Shown here piece after piece: positions 1-6,896 of a DNA stretch of 10,596 nt. Where the stretch lies: contig NZ_CAJJIC010000085.1 of the NCBI RefSeq assembly GCF_905187505.1, forward strand, positions 1 to 10,596. Direction: 5' to 3'. The position numbers were made by a program, and so were the translations under genes. Below the pieces are notes generated by a model, which was not told where the DNA came from, did no database searches, and saw nothing but the letters and a program-made list of their open reading frames with translations. Positions within the stretch are counted from its first letter, which is position 1. The number at the start of each line of letters is the position of its first letter. This DNA is from an uncultured Mailhella sp. GTDB lineage: Bacteria; Desulfobacterota; Desulfovibrionia; Desulfovibrionales; Desulfovibrionaceae.

Positions 1-57
1 CTATAGCCTAGTATTTTATTGAAGTTGCATGTAACGGACAGCAGGAGCAGAACATTG

Positions 58-86
58 TTGTCGCTCCATATTGTATAAGTTTTAAT
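58..86 (+). promoter_or_regulatory. Predicted sigma70 promoter for the orphan response regulator
   Basis: A -35-like TTGTCG (58-63) is followed after 17 bases by TTTAAT (81-86), which matches five of six positions of the -10 consensus. The surrounding bases are markedly more AT-rich than the rest of the window. Transcription would start near 93, leaving a leader of about 58 nt before the ATG at 151. This is a prediction from sequence only. Bases 1-57 hold nothing else I can identify. Confidence 0.45.
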
Positions 87-150
87 TTTCGGAATATCTG
101 TTTCTTTCCTCCTGTTTTCTGTAAAGTAAAAGTCTGTCAGAGAGCTGCTT

Positions 151-861
151 ATGCTATACAGTCTGAAAAAACAGCTTTCCGTTTCTGAGCTTCATCTGCT
201 GGTTGGGGTTTCCGATTCGCTGGTCATGAATAAAATTTTTGCGTATCTGGAACCCATGGGGTATCAGCTTGACAGCGCTGTGGACAGTGACGAAGTAAGA
301 AACTGTCTGAAAACATCTGCGTATGATGCGCTTGTTCTCGATGCTCTGTTCACCGATCAGAACGGAATTCCTCTTTATACCTGCCTGCGCATGGAAGGCT
401 TCAACAGACCCATCATTCTGCTGGTGCCCGAAAATACGTTGGAAAATCTGCCCCGTTATCTGAACAGCGGAGCCGACGACATCGTGACGAGTCCCGTGCA
501 CATGCTGGAGCTTGAGGCCCGCATTCTGGCCTCCATACGTCTTTCCAAGGCTCATTTGTCCTCCTCTCGTCTGAGCTGGGCGGGCATAGAGCTTGACTCT
601 CAGGCGCATACCGTCACGTGCGACGGGAAGAGCATGCATCTGCCTCCCATGGCGTTTACGCTTCTGGCCCGCCTCATGAAGGCCGCTCCCAACGTGGTCA
701 GCCGCAGCGAACTTCAAAACGAGCTTTATGGCGACACGCCCCCCAACAGCGACGCGCTCCGTACCTACATTCACATCCTGAGGAGTCACCTGGAGAAGCA
801 GAACAAGCCCATTCTCAAGACGGTTCCGCGCGTAGGATTCCGTTTGACGCCCCTTCCGTGA
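151..861 (+). CDS. OmpR/PhoB-type response regulator with degenerate receiver domain
   Basis: This is a 236-residue DNA-binding protein with an N-terminal receiver fold (about 13-130) and a C-terminal winged helix (about 141-233). The winged helix carries the usual features, including SRSEL (184-188) and the terminal hairpin ending VPRVGFRL. In the receiver the phosphoacceptor Asp is present (D64, in LVLDAL). The acidic pair after the first strand is replaced (LLV then G19-V20). The switch Thr region reads LLVPEN, and the invariant Lys of the K-P motif is Ser (TSP, 113-115). The SGADD segment is kept. With three of the key phosphorylation residues gone, the protein probably works without phosphorylation, like other atypical OmpR regulators; this is inference. 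No kinase gene adjoins it, and its strand is opposite to everything else here. The frame is closed by a TAA at 127-129, so ATG 151 is the first start; a weak GAG-type ribosome site precedes it. Its targets are unknown. Confidence 0.85.
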   Translation: MLYSLKKQLSVSELHLLVGVSDSLVMNKIFAYLEPMGYQLDSAVDSDEVRNCLKTSAYDALVLDALFTDQNGIPLYTCLRMEGFNRPIILLVPENTLENLPRYLNSGADDIVTSPVHMLELEARILASIRLSKAHLSSSRLSWAGIELDSQAHTVTCDGKSMHLPPMAFTLLARLMKAAPNVVSRSELQNELYGDTPPNSDALRTYIHILRSHLEKQNKPILKTVPRVGFRLTPLP

Positions 862-943
862 CGACTGAGATCCAAAGGGCAAAAGCGCCGGCATCGTGCT
901 GTCCGGGAGGACGCATGATGTCGGTGCTTTTGTATATTTATGC

Positions 944-967
944 CTGATGTCAGCCATCATTTTTTTG
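944..967 (+). terminator. Possible weak terminator after the orphan regulator
   Basis: A short hairpin (TGATG 945-949 with CATCA 955-959, overlapping the CTGATGTCAG palindrome) is followed by a run of seven T at 960-966. It lies about 85 bases past the stop of the regulator gene. The stem is short and AT-containing, so termination would be inefficient at best. Confidence 0.25.
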
Positions 968-1049
968 TTTGAACGAAAAATTGTCTATAAGACTGTCGTT
1001 CGACGGAATGTTGAAGGTCATCATCGTTTCACAAAAGGGACATGCGTGT

Positions 1050-1080
1050 CCTTGCAGAGAGTCCGAAGCTGTCTGCAAGG
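1050..1080. repeat. 9-bp perfect inverted repeat in the intergenic region
   Basis: CCTTGCAGA (1050-1058) and TCTGCAAGG (1072-1080) are exact reverse complements separated by 13 bases. No T run follows on either strand, so it does not look like an intrinsic terminator. It could be an RNA hairpin or a protein-binding site; its role is unknown. Confidence 0.55.
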
Positions 1081-1476
1081 GGGCATAGTAGTGTTCTAGC
1101 ATAGTCGTCTGCCCTGGGACGTCGTCGACAATACTCTGTTACACTTTGAAAGATAGGCCTTTTCGGAAGTCTGGTTATCTTTCCGCAACCTGTTGAGTCG
1201 GAAGGAAGTCTTTCTTTTCGCTTCGTTGCAATATTCTTTCGGTGGTGATCGGGATGGGCGTCACTGAAAAAGAGCCGGGCTCGACTGAAGCCGGCGTCAA
1301 TTCTGAAATCTGTTTCGGGGATGCCCGCTGCAGGGCCGGTGGATCAATGCCGGACGGAAATGTCGTCTGCGCAGGGCCGACGGGAAAAGACCGGGGAAGG
1401 CTGCCGTCCGGGGGAAAGCCGGAGAGAAGGGCGGAACGATGAAGCCGGGAGCGGGAGGGATGCCGTGTTCGAGCAG

Positions 1477-1509
1477 AAGAGCCGCTTCCTTGTCGAGGAA
1501 ACGGCTCTT
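1477..1509 (-). terminator. Hairpin downstream of qseC, probable operon terminator
   Basis: AAGAGCCG (1477-1484) pairs perfectly with CGGCTCTT (1502-1509). After one mismatch the stem continues as TTCCT with AGGAA around a five-base loop (1491-1495), about 13 pairs in all. It lies 67 bases beyond the qseC stop. On the leftward transcript the tail is only CUUCU-like, so the U tract is poor. On the other strand it is followed by TTT. It may act in both directions. Confidence 0.5.
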
Positions 1510-1575
1510 TACGGAAATGCGCATCGGATTTAGGCGGCTCGACCGCTGAGAGAACGACGAAGAGGCGCCTGGAGA

Positions 1576-3123
1576 TTACCAGGTGAGAGTGACCTTGAAG
1601 GAACAGTCGGAAAAGCCGGGGGCATGTTTTTCCATGCCTATGTTCAGGCGAAAACCATGGATGGCGGCGATGCGCCGTACAATGGACAAACCGAGTCCGC
1701 TGCCGTTTTTTTCCTGCCCCGGCGGGCGGAAAAAGCGTTCTCCAAGACGTTTGACGCTCTCTTCTGGAAGACAGGCACAGTCGTTTTGCACGGTAAGGCT
1801 GTTCTGCTCTAGGGTCAGGCGTATGAGTCCGCCTTCCGTGGCGTAGGCAGTGGCGTTTTCAAGCAGGTTGCGCAGCAGCATGGCAAGCAGGGCCTTGTTT
1901 CCTTCCGCGGAGGCGCTGAGGGAGGATATCCGGGATTCGAGGCGGATGCCCGCCTGTTCAAGACGCGGGCTGTAGGTCGGCAGAGCCTGGGCCAGAAGCT
2001 CGTTCCAGCTCACCGCGGACAGGGAGAGTCCTTCGGCTGAGTGCGCGGAACCGGAGCCGTGCGAGGCCTCAAGCCGTGAGAGCGCAAGAAGCTGGTCGAT
2101 GAGTCGCGAACAGCGGTCTATGCCCTGACGAAGGAAGGCCAGAGCCTCGTTTCGTGTTTCCGGGTTCATGCCGGGCTGCGCCGCCACCTGAGCCTGAATG
2201 CGGAGACCGGCGAGAGGCGTGCGCAGCTCGTGCGCCGCGTCGGAAATGAAGGAACGCTCCCGGGTCAGCATTTCTCCGGTTCGGGCAAAAAAGCCGTTGA
2301 GCGATTGTGCCATGGGCAGAACTTCCGAAGGCAGCTTCTGCAGGTCCAGCGGCGTGTCGTCTTCCGGCTGCCGGGACTGAAGATCGGCGGCCATGGAGCG
2401 CAGGGGGGCCAGTTCTCGCGTGAGCAGCAGAAAAAGTCCCCCGAGAAGCACGGGCAGCAGAATGAGCCATGGGAGCATCTGGCCTCCCAGCATTTCCAGC
2501 GTCATGTCGCTGCGGTATTCAAGTTCCTGCCCCACGGCGATGACATATTTTCCATCCCGGGAGTTTATCCACAGGATGCGCCAAACATCGTCGTCGTTGC
2601 GCAGGGGTTCGTTGATGAAGCCTCGCCTTGACGGTTCAAAGGGAAAGCGTCCGCCTTTTTTCCCGTCGGCAAGCAGTCGGCGTCCGTCGGGAGAGAACAC
2701 GGCAAAGGCTATGGCGTCTTCTTCCTGCTGGCCGAATCCGTGTTTTTTGACTCCGGGCATCATGTCGCCGAGCTTGGGAATCTTCTTCGGCGCGCGCGTG
2801 AGATCGGCCACGGCGAGCGTTTTGGCCACCGCCATCTGCTGGGAGTCGAAAAATTCGTCGATGTAGCTTCTGCACGTCTGCCAGGTGAACAGTGCGGCGG
2901 CAAGCCATGAGGCCAGCATGAAGATGGAGAAGAACAGACTCAGCCTCAGTCTGAGGCTCCTGCGGCTGACAGGTCGAGAGAGAATCCGGCTCCACAGGTT
3001 GCCGGCAAGGTTTCGAACATGAAAAAAAAGACCGGAAAGCGCTTTTATCCATGATGCCGGGATATGACGGCACGCTTGTCCGATCCTGCTGAGCCATGCG
3101 CCTGGGTGGACCGGGTGGTTCAT
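1576..3123 (-). CDS. qseC: QseC-like sensor histidine kinase
   Basis: This is a 515-residue membrane kinase expected to autophosphorylate and pass phosphate to the QseB-like regulator encoded just upstream. In order it has: a long basic cytoplasmic tail (1-58), TM1 (about 61-80), a periplasmic sensor region (about 81-216) with acidic patches (QEED near 133; NDDD 176-179), TM2 (about 217-234), a HAMP-like linker, the phosphoacceptor H box FISDAAHELRTPL with H298, the N box LLRNLLENA with N423, and a glycine-rich G2 box GSGLGLSI (474-481). All catalytic motifs are intact. The start is fixed by an ATGA overlap with the qseB stop and a GGGAG site seven bases upstream, so the unusually long N-terminal extension appears real. 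Synteny with qseB and ygiW supports QseC over other OmpR-partner kinases such as PmrB or TctE, which resemble it closely. The signal is unknown; adrenergic or iron sensing, proposed for QseC elsewhere, should not be assumed. Confidence 0.85.
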   Translation of the reverse strand: MNHPVHPGAWLSRIGQACRHIPASWIKALSGLFFHVRNLAGNLWSRILSRPVSRRSLRLRLSLFFSIFMLASWLAAALFTWQTCRSYIDEFFDSQQMAVAKTLAVADLTRAPKKIPKLGDMMPGVKKHGFGQQEEDAIAFAVFSPDGRRLLADGKKGGRFPFEPSRRGFINEPLRNDDDVWRILWINSRDGKYVIAVGQELEYRSDMTLEMLGGQMLPWLILLPVLLGGLFLLLTRELAPLRSMAADLQSRQPEDDTPLDLQKLPSEVLPMAQSLNGFFARTGEMLTRERSFISDAAHELRTPLAGLRIQAQVAAQPGMNPETRNEALAFLRQGIDRCSRLIDQLLALSRLEASHGSGSAHSAEGLSLSAVSWNELLAQALPTYSPRLEQAGIRLESRISSLSASAEGNKALLAMLLRNLLENATAYATEGGLIRLTLEQNSLTVQNDCACLPEESVKRLGERFFRPPGQEKNGSGLGLSIVRRIAAIHGFRLNIGMEKHAPGFSDCSFKVTLTW

Positions 3124-3782
3124 GAGGCATCTCCCAGAGTGTAGCCTACGGAGTGCACGGTCTTGATGAATCCGGACCCCAGTTTGCGTCGTATGCGGTG
3201 CACCAGCACTTCCACGGAATTGCTGCTGACTTCCTCGCCCCAGGGATAGATTTTTTCCTCTATGGCACTGCGGGAAAGCACGCTCTGCCTGTTCAGAAGA
3301 AGCAGTTCCACAAGCATGACTTCCTTCTGTCCCAGAGCCACGGGCTGGCCGTTCAGGGATACCGTGCGGGTCTGCGGGTCGAAGCTGACGGCTCCGTGCG
3401 AGAGCTGATGCGAGGTGACCCCGTGTCTGCGTCGTACCAGAGCGCGCAGTCTTGCGGCCACTTCGTCGAGATCGAAGGGCTTGCCGAGATAGTCGTCGGC
3501 GCCGAGATTGAGGCCTTCCACACGCTGACTGATGGCGTCTCTTGCCGTGAGGATGAGCACGGGAACGTCGTGACCGGCGGAGCGCCAGTGTTTCAGAATG
3601 TCGAGTCCGTCCATGCCGGGCAGACCAAGATCGAGGATGGCGGCGTCATACGTGGCCGATGCAAGGGCCTCCATGCCGAGCGGGCCTTCCTTGAACCAGT
3701 CCACGGCGAAGCCCATGGCGGGAAGACCCATTCTGAGTCCGTTTCCGATGAGCGTGTCATCCTCGATGAGAAGAATGCGCAT
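3120..3782 (-). CDS. qseB: QseB-like OmpR-family response regulator
   Basis: This is a 220-residue transcription factor, the usual length for QseB/PmrA/TctD regulators. The receiver (about 1-115) has all standard residues: the acidic cluster E7-D8-D9, phosphoacceptor D51 in AAILDLGLPG, T79 in LILTA and K101 in LGKPF. The winged-helix DNA-binding domain (about 125-217) ends in the typical VHRIRRKLGS...VHSVGYTL stretch. Translation starts at the ATG preceded by GGGAG. The stop overlaps the qseC start as ATGA, so regulator and kinase are translationally coupled. ygiW lies 58 bases upstream on the same strand, matching the known association of ygiW with qseBC. Phosphorylated protein probably binds the CTTAC-N6-CTTAC repeat upstream of ygiW (inference). 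PmrA is the main alternative name, since family boundaries are blurred; no pmrC or arn genes are visible here. Confidence 0.85.
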   Translation of the reverse strand: MRILLIEDDTLIGNGLRMGLPAMGFAVDWFKEGPLGMEALASATYDAAILDLGLPGMDGLDILKHWRSAGHDVPVLILTARDAISQRVEGLNLGADDYLGKPFDLDEVAARLRALVRRRHGVTSHQLSHGAVSFDPQTRTVSLNGQPVALGQKEVMLVELLLLNRQSVLSRSAIEEKIYPWGEEVSSNSVEVLVHRIRRKLGSGFIKTVHSVGYTLGDAS

Positions 3783-3798
3783 GATGCTCCCTGTGGCT

Positions 3799-3825
3799 CC
3801 GGCGCGCCCGCGAGGGACGCGCCGG
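3799..3825 (-). other. Strong GC hairpin between ygiW and qseB
   Basis: CCGGCGCG (3799-3806) pairs with CGCGCCGG (3818-3825), and a further CCC/GGG pairing (3807-3809 with 3814-3816) closes a four-base loop. No U tract follows on the leftward transcript. The qseB ribosome site lies a few bases past it. It is best read as an intercistronic RNA structure that may stabilise the ygiW message or reduce read-through into qseBC, rather than as a full terminator. Confidence 0.5.
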
Positions 3826-3840
3826 TCGTAATTGCTTCTT

Positions 3841-4245
3841 TTACTTCTTGATGATGCGCTTTACGTCGATGCCGAGTTCAGACCAGTCCTTTTCCACTTC
3901 GCCGGAAATTTCCACGAGATCGTTGGGACCGACGTTCTGGCCCTGCCAGCGCTTGTGATCGATTTCCACGTTGATGGTGCCGGTGTTGTCCTTGAACAGG
4001 TAATGATCGTCGCCGAGGTGCTGAACGATGTGTCCCTGAAGGGTGACGGGAGAGTCGTCGCGCATGTCCTTGGCCTGCTGCACGGTGCTGAGAGCGGGGC
4101 CGGGGCCGGTGAAGCCTCCGCCGCGGTTGAATCCGCCGTCGGGGCCCTTGGCGAGGGCGGTCGAAGCGCCGAGCATGAGGGAGAGGGCGAGAGAGGCGCC
4201 GAGAACGGCGGAGAGACGGGAAGAACGGGAGGAAAGCATGGTCAT
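3841..4245 (-). CDS. ygiW: YgiW/YdeI-family secreted OB-fold (BOF) stress protein
   Basis: This is a small periplasmic protein of 134 residues. A signal peptide (1-32: basic start, hydrophobic run, LALA-type end before KGPDGG) is followed by a glycine-rich linker (about 34-50) with GGFTGP, then the BOF domain (about 53-132). The domain shows the family hallmarks KDMRDD, VTLQG, YLFKD.TGTI, EIDHKRW and EISGEVEKDW, very close to E. coli YgiW. The family is linked to stress tolerance; in Salmonella the homologue VisP binds peptidoglycan. The start was chosen at 4245 because GGAGG lies five bases upstream. An in-frame ATG at 4257 has no ribosome site and would only add four residues before the signal peptide. 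As first gene of a ygiW-qseB-qseC operon it is probably both a target and a partner of the two-component system. Confidence 0.93.
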   Translation of the reverse strand: MTMLSSRSSRLSAVLGASLALSLMLGASTALAKGPDGGFNRGGGFTGPGPALSTVQQAKDMRDDSPVTLQGHIVQHLGDDHYLFKDNTGTINVEIDHKRWQGQNVGPNDLVEISGEVEKDWSELGIDVKRIIKK

Positions 4246-4305
4246 AAGAGCCTCCATGATATGATATCTATGTGTTTTCAGTCGTTGCCTTTTCCACTTG
4301 AGGAC

Positions 4306-4337
4306 AGTAGAGCATGGGAAACTTACGGCGTCCTTAC
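4306..4337 (-). promoter_or_regulatory. Candidate QseB/PmrA box and promoter of the ygiW-qseBC operon
   Basis: CTTAC (4322-4326) and CTTAC (4333-4337) form an exact direct repeat separated by six bases, the spacing of the QseB/PmrA-type box (CTTAA-N6-CTTAA). Each half-site matches four of five positions. A possible -10, TCTACT read leftwards, lies at 4311-4306. No good -35 is present, as expected if an activator covers that region. Read towards the gene, the half-sites are GTAAG, which is the opposite orientation to some described boxes. Confidence 0.4.
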
Positions 4338-4431
4338 ATGAAAAAGTTTTTTGTCTTTTTTTGAAAATTCATCCTTGTCATTGTTAATAAGCAGTTCTGG
4401 CGCACAGGGAAGAGGAAGAAGGCTGAGAGGT

Positions 4432-4483
4432 GAAAAAAAGCCGCGTCATGCCGCAAGAATCGGATGTTGCGGCATGACGCGGC
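4432..4483 (-). terminator. Rho-independent terminator of the mod operon
   Basis: A perfect 17-bp stem (4440-4456 with 4467-4483) closes a 10-base loop and is followed on the leftward transcript by seven U (A run 4433-4439). It lies 96 bases beyond the stop of the DUF364-type gene. This is a textbook intrinsic terminator and separates the mod operon from the ygiW-qseBC promoter. Confidence 0.93.
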
Positions 4484-4578
4484 GATTGGAGCGGTTCTTT
4501 CCGCTGCGGGTTCGGTTTCAGGGACAGGCGGCGGACGGTGCGCGATGGGCTCAGGGTCATGCCGCGGCAGCGGTGAGA

Positions 4579-5322
4579 TCAGCAGGAACACGGACAGAAG
4601 CGGGGAAGCGAGAATACCCTTGCCGCCGCAGCGCCGGAAATGCCGAAGAAGACGACCGGCCTGCCGATGTCCACAAAGTTGACGAAGGTTCCGTTGCACA
4701 GCGTGCTTCCCGTGCAGAGCACGAGTTCGGACCAGTCGAGCACCGCATCCCGGTAGCTTTCGCCGCCGTGTTCGATGGTGACGCCGGACTTCACGCTGCC
4801 CACGAACTGCGGATTCATGTCCAGGACGCGCAGGGGAAATTCCTGGGACAGTCTGGAGGTAAGGGCGGGCTGATAGCCTACGAGCGCGATGCGGGGGGTG
4901 CCGAAGCCTTCGCGGACGCGGGTCGCGTACGCTTCGGCGCAGCGTTCCAGATCGTCGTTTTTGCAGTGAACGGTGTGGTCGATGTCGCCGGTGTGGCGCA
5001 TGACGGCATTCAGCGTGGCGATCAGCAGAGCCCGTCCATGGGGATCGTTTTCCGTATCAAGGGAAAGCACGTCGTCGAGCGTGCCGCAGAATTCCGAGGG
5101 AGCGTCCGTGAAGGCCTGACCGAGGGCGTCGCCGAACCTTGCCTGGAGCATGATTTCCCTGCCGGCGAGGATGGGATAATCCTTGCGTCGCGTATGCCCT
5201 ATGGCTTCTTCCGGGGACAGCCCGCGGCTTTTCAGCTCTATGGAGCTTTCGTTGAGACGGTGGGTGTCGACAAGGCGCTTCAGTTCCTGCCTGAGTCGCC
5301 GGTAAAGTTCCTGTGTGGTCAT
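4579..5322 (-). CDS. DUF4213/DUF364 (putative heavy-metal chelation) protein, last gene of the mod operon
   Basis: This is a soluble protein of 247 residues. The N-terminal half (about 1-125) matches the DUF4213 layout, with a YPILAGRE segment (49-56) and GQAFTD (68-73). The C-terminal half (about 140-240) is a Rossmann-like DUF364 domain with RIALVGYQPAL (144-154) and the loop CTGSTLCNGT (203-212). It ends in a Cys-rich tail, RFCPCSC (C243, C245, C247). The family is described structurally as an enolase-N-like plus Rossmann-like fold with a suspected heavy-metal or chelate binding site; no reaction is established. A GGAGG seven bases upstream and an ATGA overlap with modC support the start and show coupled translation. 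Its place at the end of a molybdate/tungstate uptake operon suggests handling of the imported metal or a metallophore. That is inference, not demonstrated function. Confidence 0.85.
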   Translation of the reverse strand: MTTQELYRRLRQELKRLVDTHRLNESSIELKSRGLSPEEAIGHTRRKDYPILAGREIMLQARFGDALGQAFTDAPSEFCGTLDDVLSLDTENDPHGRALLIATLNAVMRHTGDIDHTVHCKNDDLERCAEAYATRVREGFGTPRIALVGYQPALTSRLSQEFPLRVLDMNPQFVGSVKSGVTIEHGGESYRDAVLDWSELVLCTGSTLCNGTFVNFVDIGRPVVFFGISGAAAARVFSLPRFCPCSC

Positions 5323-6038
5323 GCGTTATCCTCCAGACCGAGAAAGGCATTGAGCCTTGCGTTGTCGCTGCGCGAGAAAAGCTCGTCCGGGCGGCGTATG
5401 CAGAGCATGCTCCCGTGATCCATGATGCCTATGCGGGAGGCGAGCGTCTGGGCCTCCCGGAAGTCGTGGGTCACAAAGAGCACCGCACAGTCGAATTTCT
5501 GCGGGATGCTCTGAACTTCGTCGTAAAGTTTTTTCTTCGTGGCCGGATCGAGCGAGGAGAACGGTTCGTCGAGAAGCAGCAGCCGCGGCTTGAGCACCAG
5601 AGCTCTGGCCAGAGCGACGCGCTGTTTTTCTCCTCCGCTCAGCGTTTGCGGGTAGTTTTTCAGCACATGCTCGATGCCGAGCATGGAGGCGATGCCGCGC
5701 GCCCTGTCCTTCTGTTCTTCTCGGGAGACATGACGGACGCGCAGGCCGTAGGCAATGTTGGCCTCCACGCTCATATGGGGAAAAAGCGCGTGATCCTGGT
5801 ACACGAAGCCTATGCGGCGTTCGGTGAGAGGGATGTCCTGTACCGGCGCGCCGTAGAGAAGCACGTTGCCGCCTTCCGGGGCGTAGAATCCGGCCGCCGA
5901 TTCCAGAAGAAGCGTCTTTCCCGCACCCGTGCGGCCGAGAATGGCGAAGGTTTCCTTTTCCCTCAGGGCAAAGGAAATGTTTCTGATGTGCATGCTGCCT
6001 CTTGTGAGACAGAAGTTTTCGAAGGCAAGCGGCGTCAT
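5319..6038 (-). CDS. modC: Molybdate/tungstate ABC transporter, ATP-binding protein ModC
   Basis: This is a 239-residue cytoplasmic ATPase that powers the ModB permease. Every ABC motif is visible: Walker A GRTGAGKT (35-42), Q-loop Q81 in VYQDHALFPH, signature LSGGEKQ (133-139), Walker B RLLLLDEP (152-159) and H-loop H191 in VTHD. The length covers only the nucleotide-binding domain. The C-terminal MOP/TOBE molybdate-sensing domain of E. coli ModC (about 350 residues) is absent, so feedback inhibition through that domain is not expected. The start at 6038 overlaps the modB stop as ATGA, and AGGAG lies ten bases upstream. The frame stays open further upstream, but that part only reads through modB. 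Assignment to Mo/W rather than sulfate uptake rests on the adjoining ModA-like binding protein and ModB-like permease. Confidence 0.9.
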   Translation of the reverse strand: MTPLAFENFCLTRGSMHIRNISFALREKETFAILGRTGAGKTLLLESAAGFYAPEGGNVLLYGAPVQDIPLTERRIGFVYQDHALFPHMSVEANIAYGLRVRHVSREEQKDRARGIASMLGIEHVLKNYPQTLSGGEKQRVALARALVLKPRLLLLDEPFSSLDPATKKKLYDEVQSIPQKFDCAVLFVTHDFREAQTLASRIGIMDHGSMLCIRRPDELFSRSDNARLNAFLGLEDNA

Positions 6039-6844
6039 GGGCGGAGCGCTCCTTCCATGCGGCTTGCGGTGCGGCGTCGCAGCAGGGTGGAGAGCAGAAG
6101 GGCCGTGCCCGACAGCACCAGCAGTATGATGGCCGAAGCCATGGCCATGCCGTTGTCGCCCGTGCTTATGTTGAGGTAGATGCTTGCCGGGAGCGTTTCC
6201 GTCTTCATGCGCGTGACGCCCACGAGCATGAGCGTCGCGCCGAATTCGCCGACGGCGCGGGACCATGTGAGTATGGCGGCCATGAGCATGGAATTGCGGC
6301 ACAGCGGCAGCGTGATGGTACAGAATCGTTGCCAGCGCGAGGCGCCGAGCGTGCCCGCAATGAATTCCAGCCTGCCGTCCAGCTCTTCCAGCGCCGTGCG
6401 CATGAGTCGTATGACAAAGGGAATGTTGACGAGCCATTGCGCCATGACTATGCCCGCCGGTTCAAAGATGACGCGTATGCCGAAGTCTCTGAGCATCTTG
6501 CCCGCTCCTGAGGAAAACATCATGAGCAGACACAGGCCGAGCACGAGATAGGGCAGCGACAGCGGCAGTTCCAGCACAAGACGGCAGAGACCGCGCAGCG
6601 GCATTCTGCATCGCGCCAGGGCATATGCACAGGGAATGCCCACGACGAAGCAGAGAAGGGTGGAAAGCGTGGAAGTGGCGAGACTCAGCCGTATGGAAAA
6701 AAGCACTTCTTTCGAGCGGAGGGCCTCGGAGAGAAAAGGCAGACCGCCGACGATGATGGTGCCGATGGAGGCCGTGAGAAAGAGAATCGTCAGAAAGGCG
6801 ATGAAAAGGCTTGCGCCGTCAAAGAGGGACATCTTCTGTTTCAT
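6035..6844 (-). CDS. modB: Molybdate/tungstate ABC transporter permease ModB
   Basis: This is an inner-membrane permease of 269 residues with about six hydrophobic segments (near 9-34, 54-77, 88-112, 131-146, 186-212 and 231-256). The cytoplasmic EAA-type loop that contacts the ATPase is at about 160-181 (IAGTLGASRW...ITLPL). The following AVGEFGATLMLVG (197-209) is typical of ModB and its sulfate-transporter relatives. I chose ATG 6844, which has AGGAG upstream though with an 11-base gap. An in-frame ATG at 6925 lies inside the intercistronic hairpins, lacks a ribosome site and would add a non-membrane arginine-rich tail. The stop overlaps modC as ATGA; modA ends 110 bases upstream. Molybdate and tungstate permeases cannot be told apart by eye. 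Confidence 0.9.
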   Translation of the reverse strand: MKQKMSLFDGASLFIAFLTILFLTASIGTIIVGGLPFLSEALRSKEVLFSIRLSLATSTLSTLLCFVVGIPCAYALARCRMPLRGLCRLVLELPLSLPYLVLGLCLLMMFSSGAGKMLRDFGIRVIFEPAGIVMAQWLVNIPFVIRLMRTALEELDGRLEFIAGTLGASRWQRFCTITLPLCRNSMLMAAILTWSRAVGEFGATLMLVGVTRMKTETLPASIYLNISTGDNGMAMASAIILLVLSGTALLLSTLLRRRTASRMEGALRP

Positions 6845-6896
6845 GGCGCGCGGAACTCCTGACGCCGCGATGCCGCAGGCGAAGGAAGAAGATGGG

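Larger units (their letters stand above)
862..1475. other. Gene-poor intergenic region between orphan regulator and qse operon
   Basis: No reading frame here looks like a real protein: those of 60-75 codons lack ribosome sites, recognisable motifs and a plausible composition. The left part (about 940-1230) is comparatively AT-rich, and 1242-1470 is GC-rich. Visible structure is limited. A palindromic CTGATGTCAG (944-953) precedes a T run at 960-966. A perfect 9-bp inverted repeat lies at 1050-1058 and 1072-1080. A weaker hairpin (1179-1185 with 1199-1205) is followed by a T-rich stretch. The region could hold an sRNA or a decayed gene; neither can be shown. Confidence 0.5.

Noticed and set aside
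154..960. 268-codon frame on the - strand opposite the orphan regulator
   Set aside because: The + strand frame has a clear receiver and winged-helix domain; the opposite frame has no recognisable motif.
1242..1533. Short frames on both strands in the GC-rich intergenic part
   Set aside because: No ribosome sites and no motifs; overlapping frames on both strands are expected from GC-rich sequence lacking stops.
1568..1583. CCTGG/CCAGG hairpin overlapping the qseC stop codon
   Set aside because: Only about six or seven pairs with no U tract; it is likely chance in GC-rich coding sequence.
4351..5418. Long open frame (355 codons) on the + strand
   Set aside because: It is antisense to the DUF364-type gene and to the terminator, has no recognisable domain, and reflects GC-rich codon use on the other strand.
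6039..6437. In-frame upstream extension of modC (372 residues in total)
   Set aside because: The extension lies inside modB in another frame and has no transporter motifs. The ATGA overlap and ribosome site support a start at 6038.
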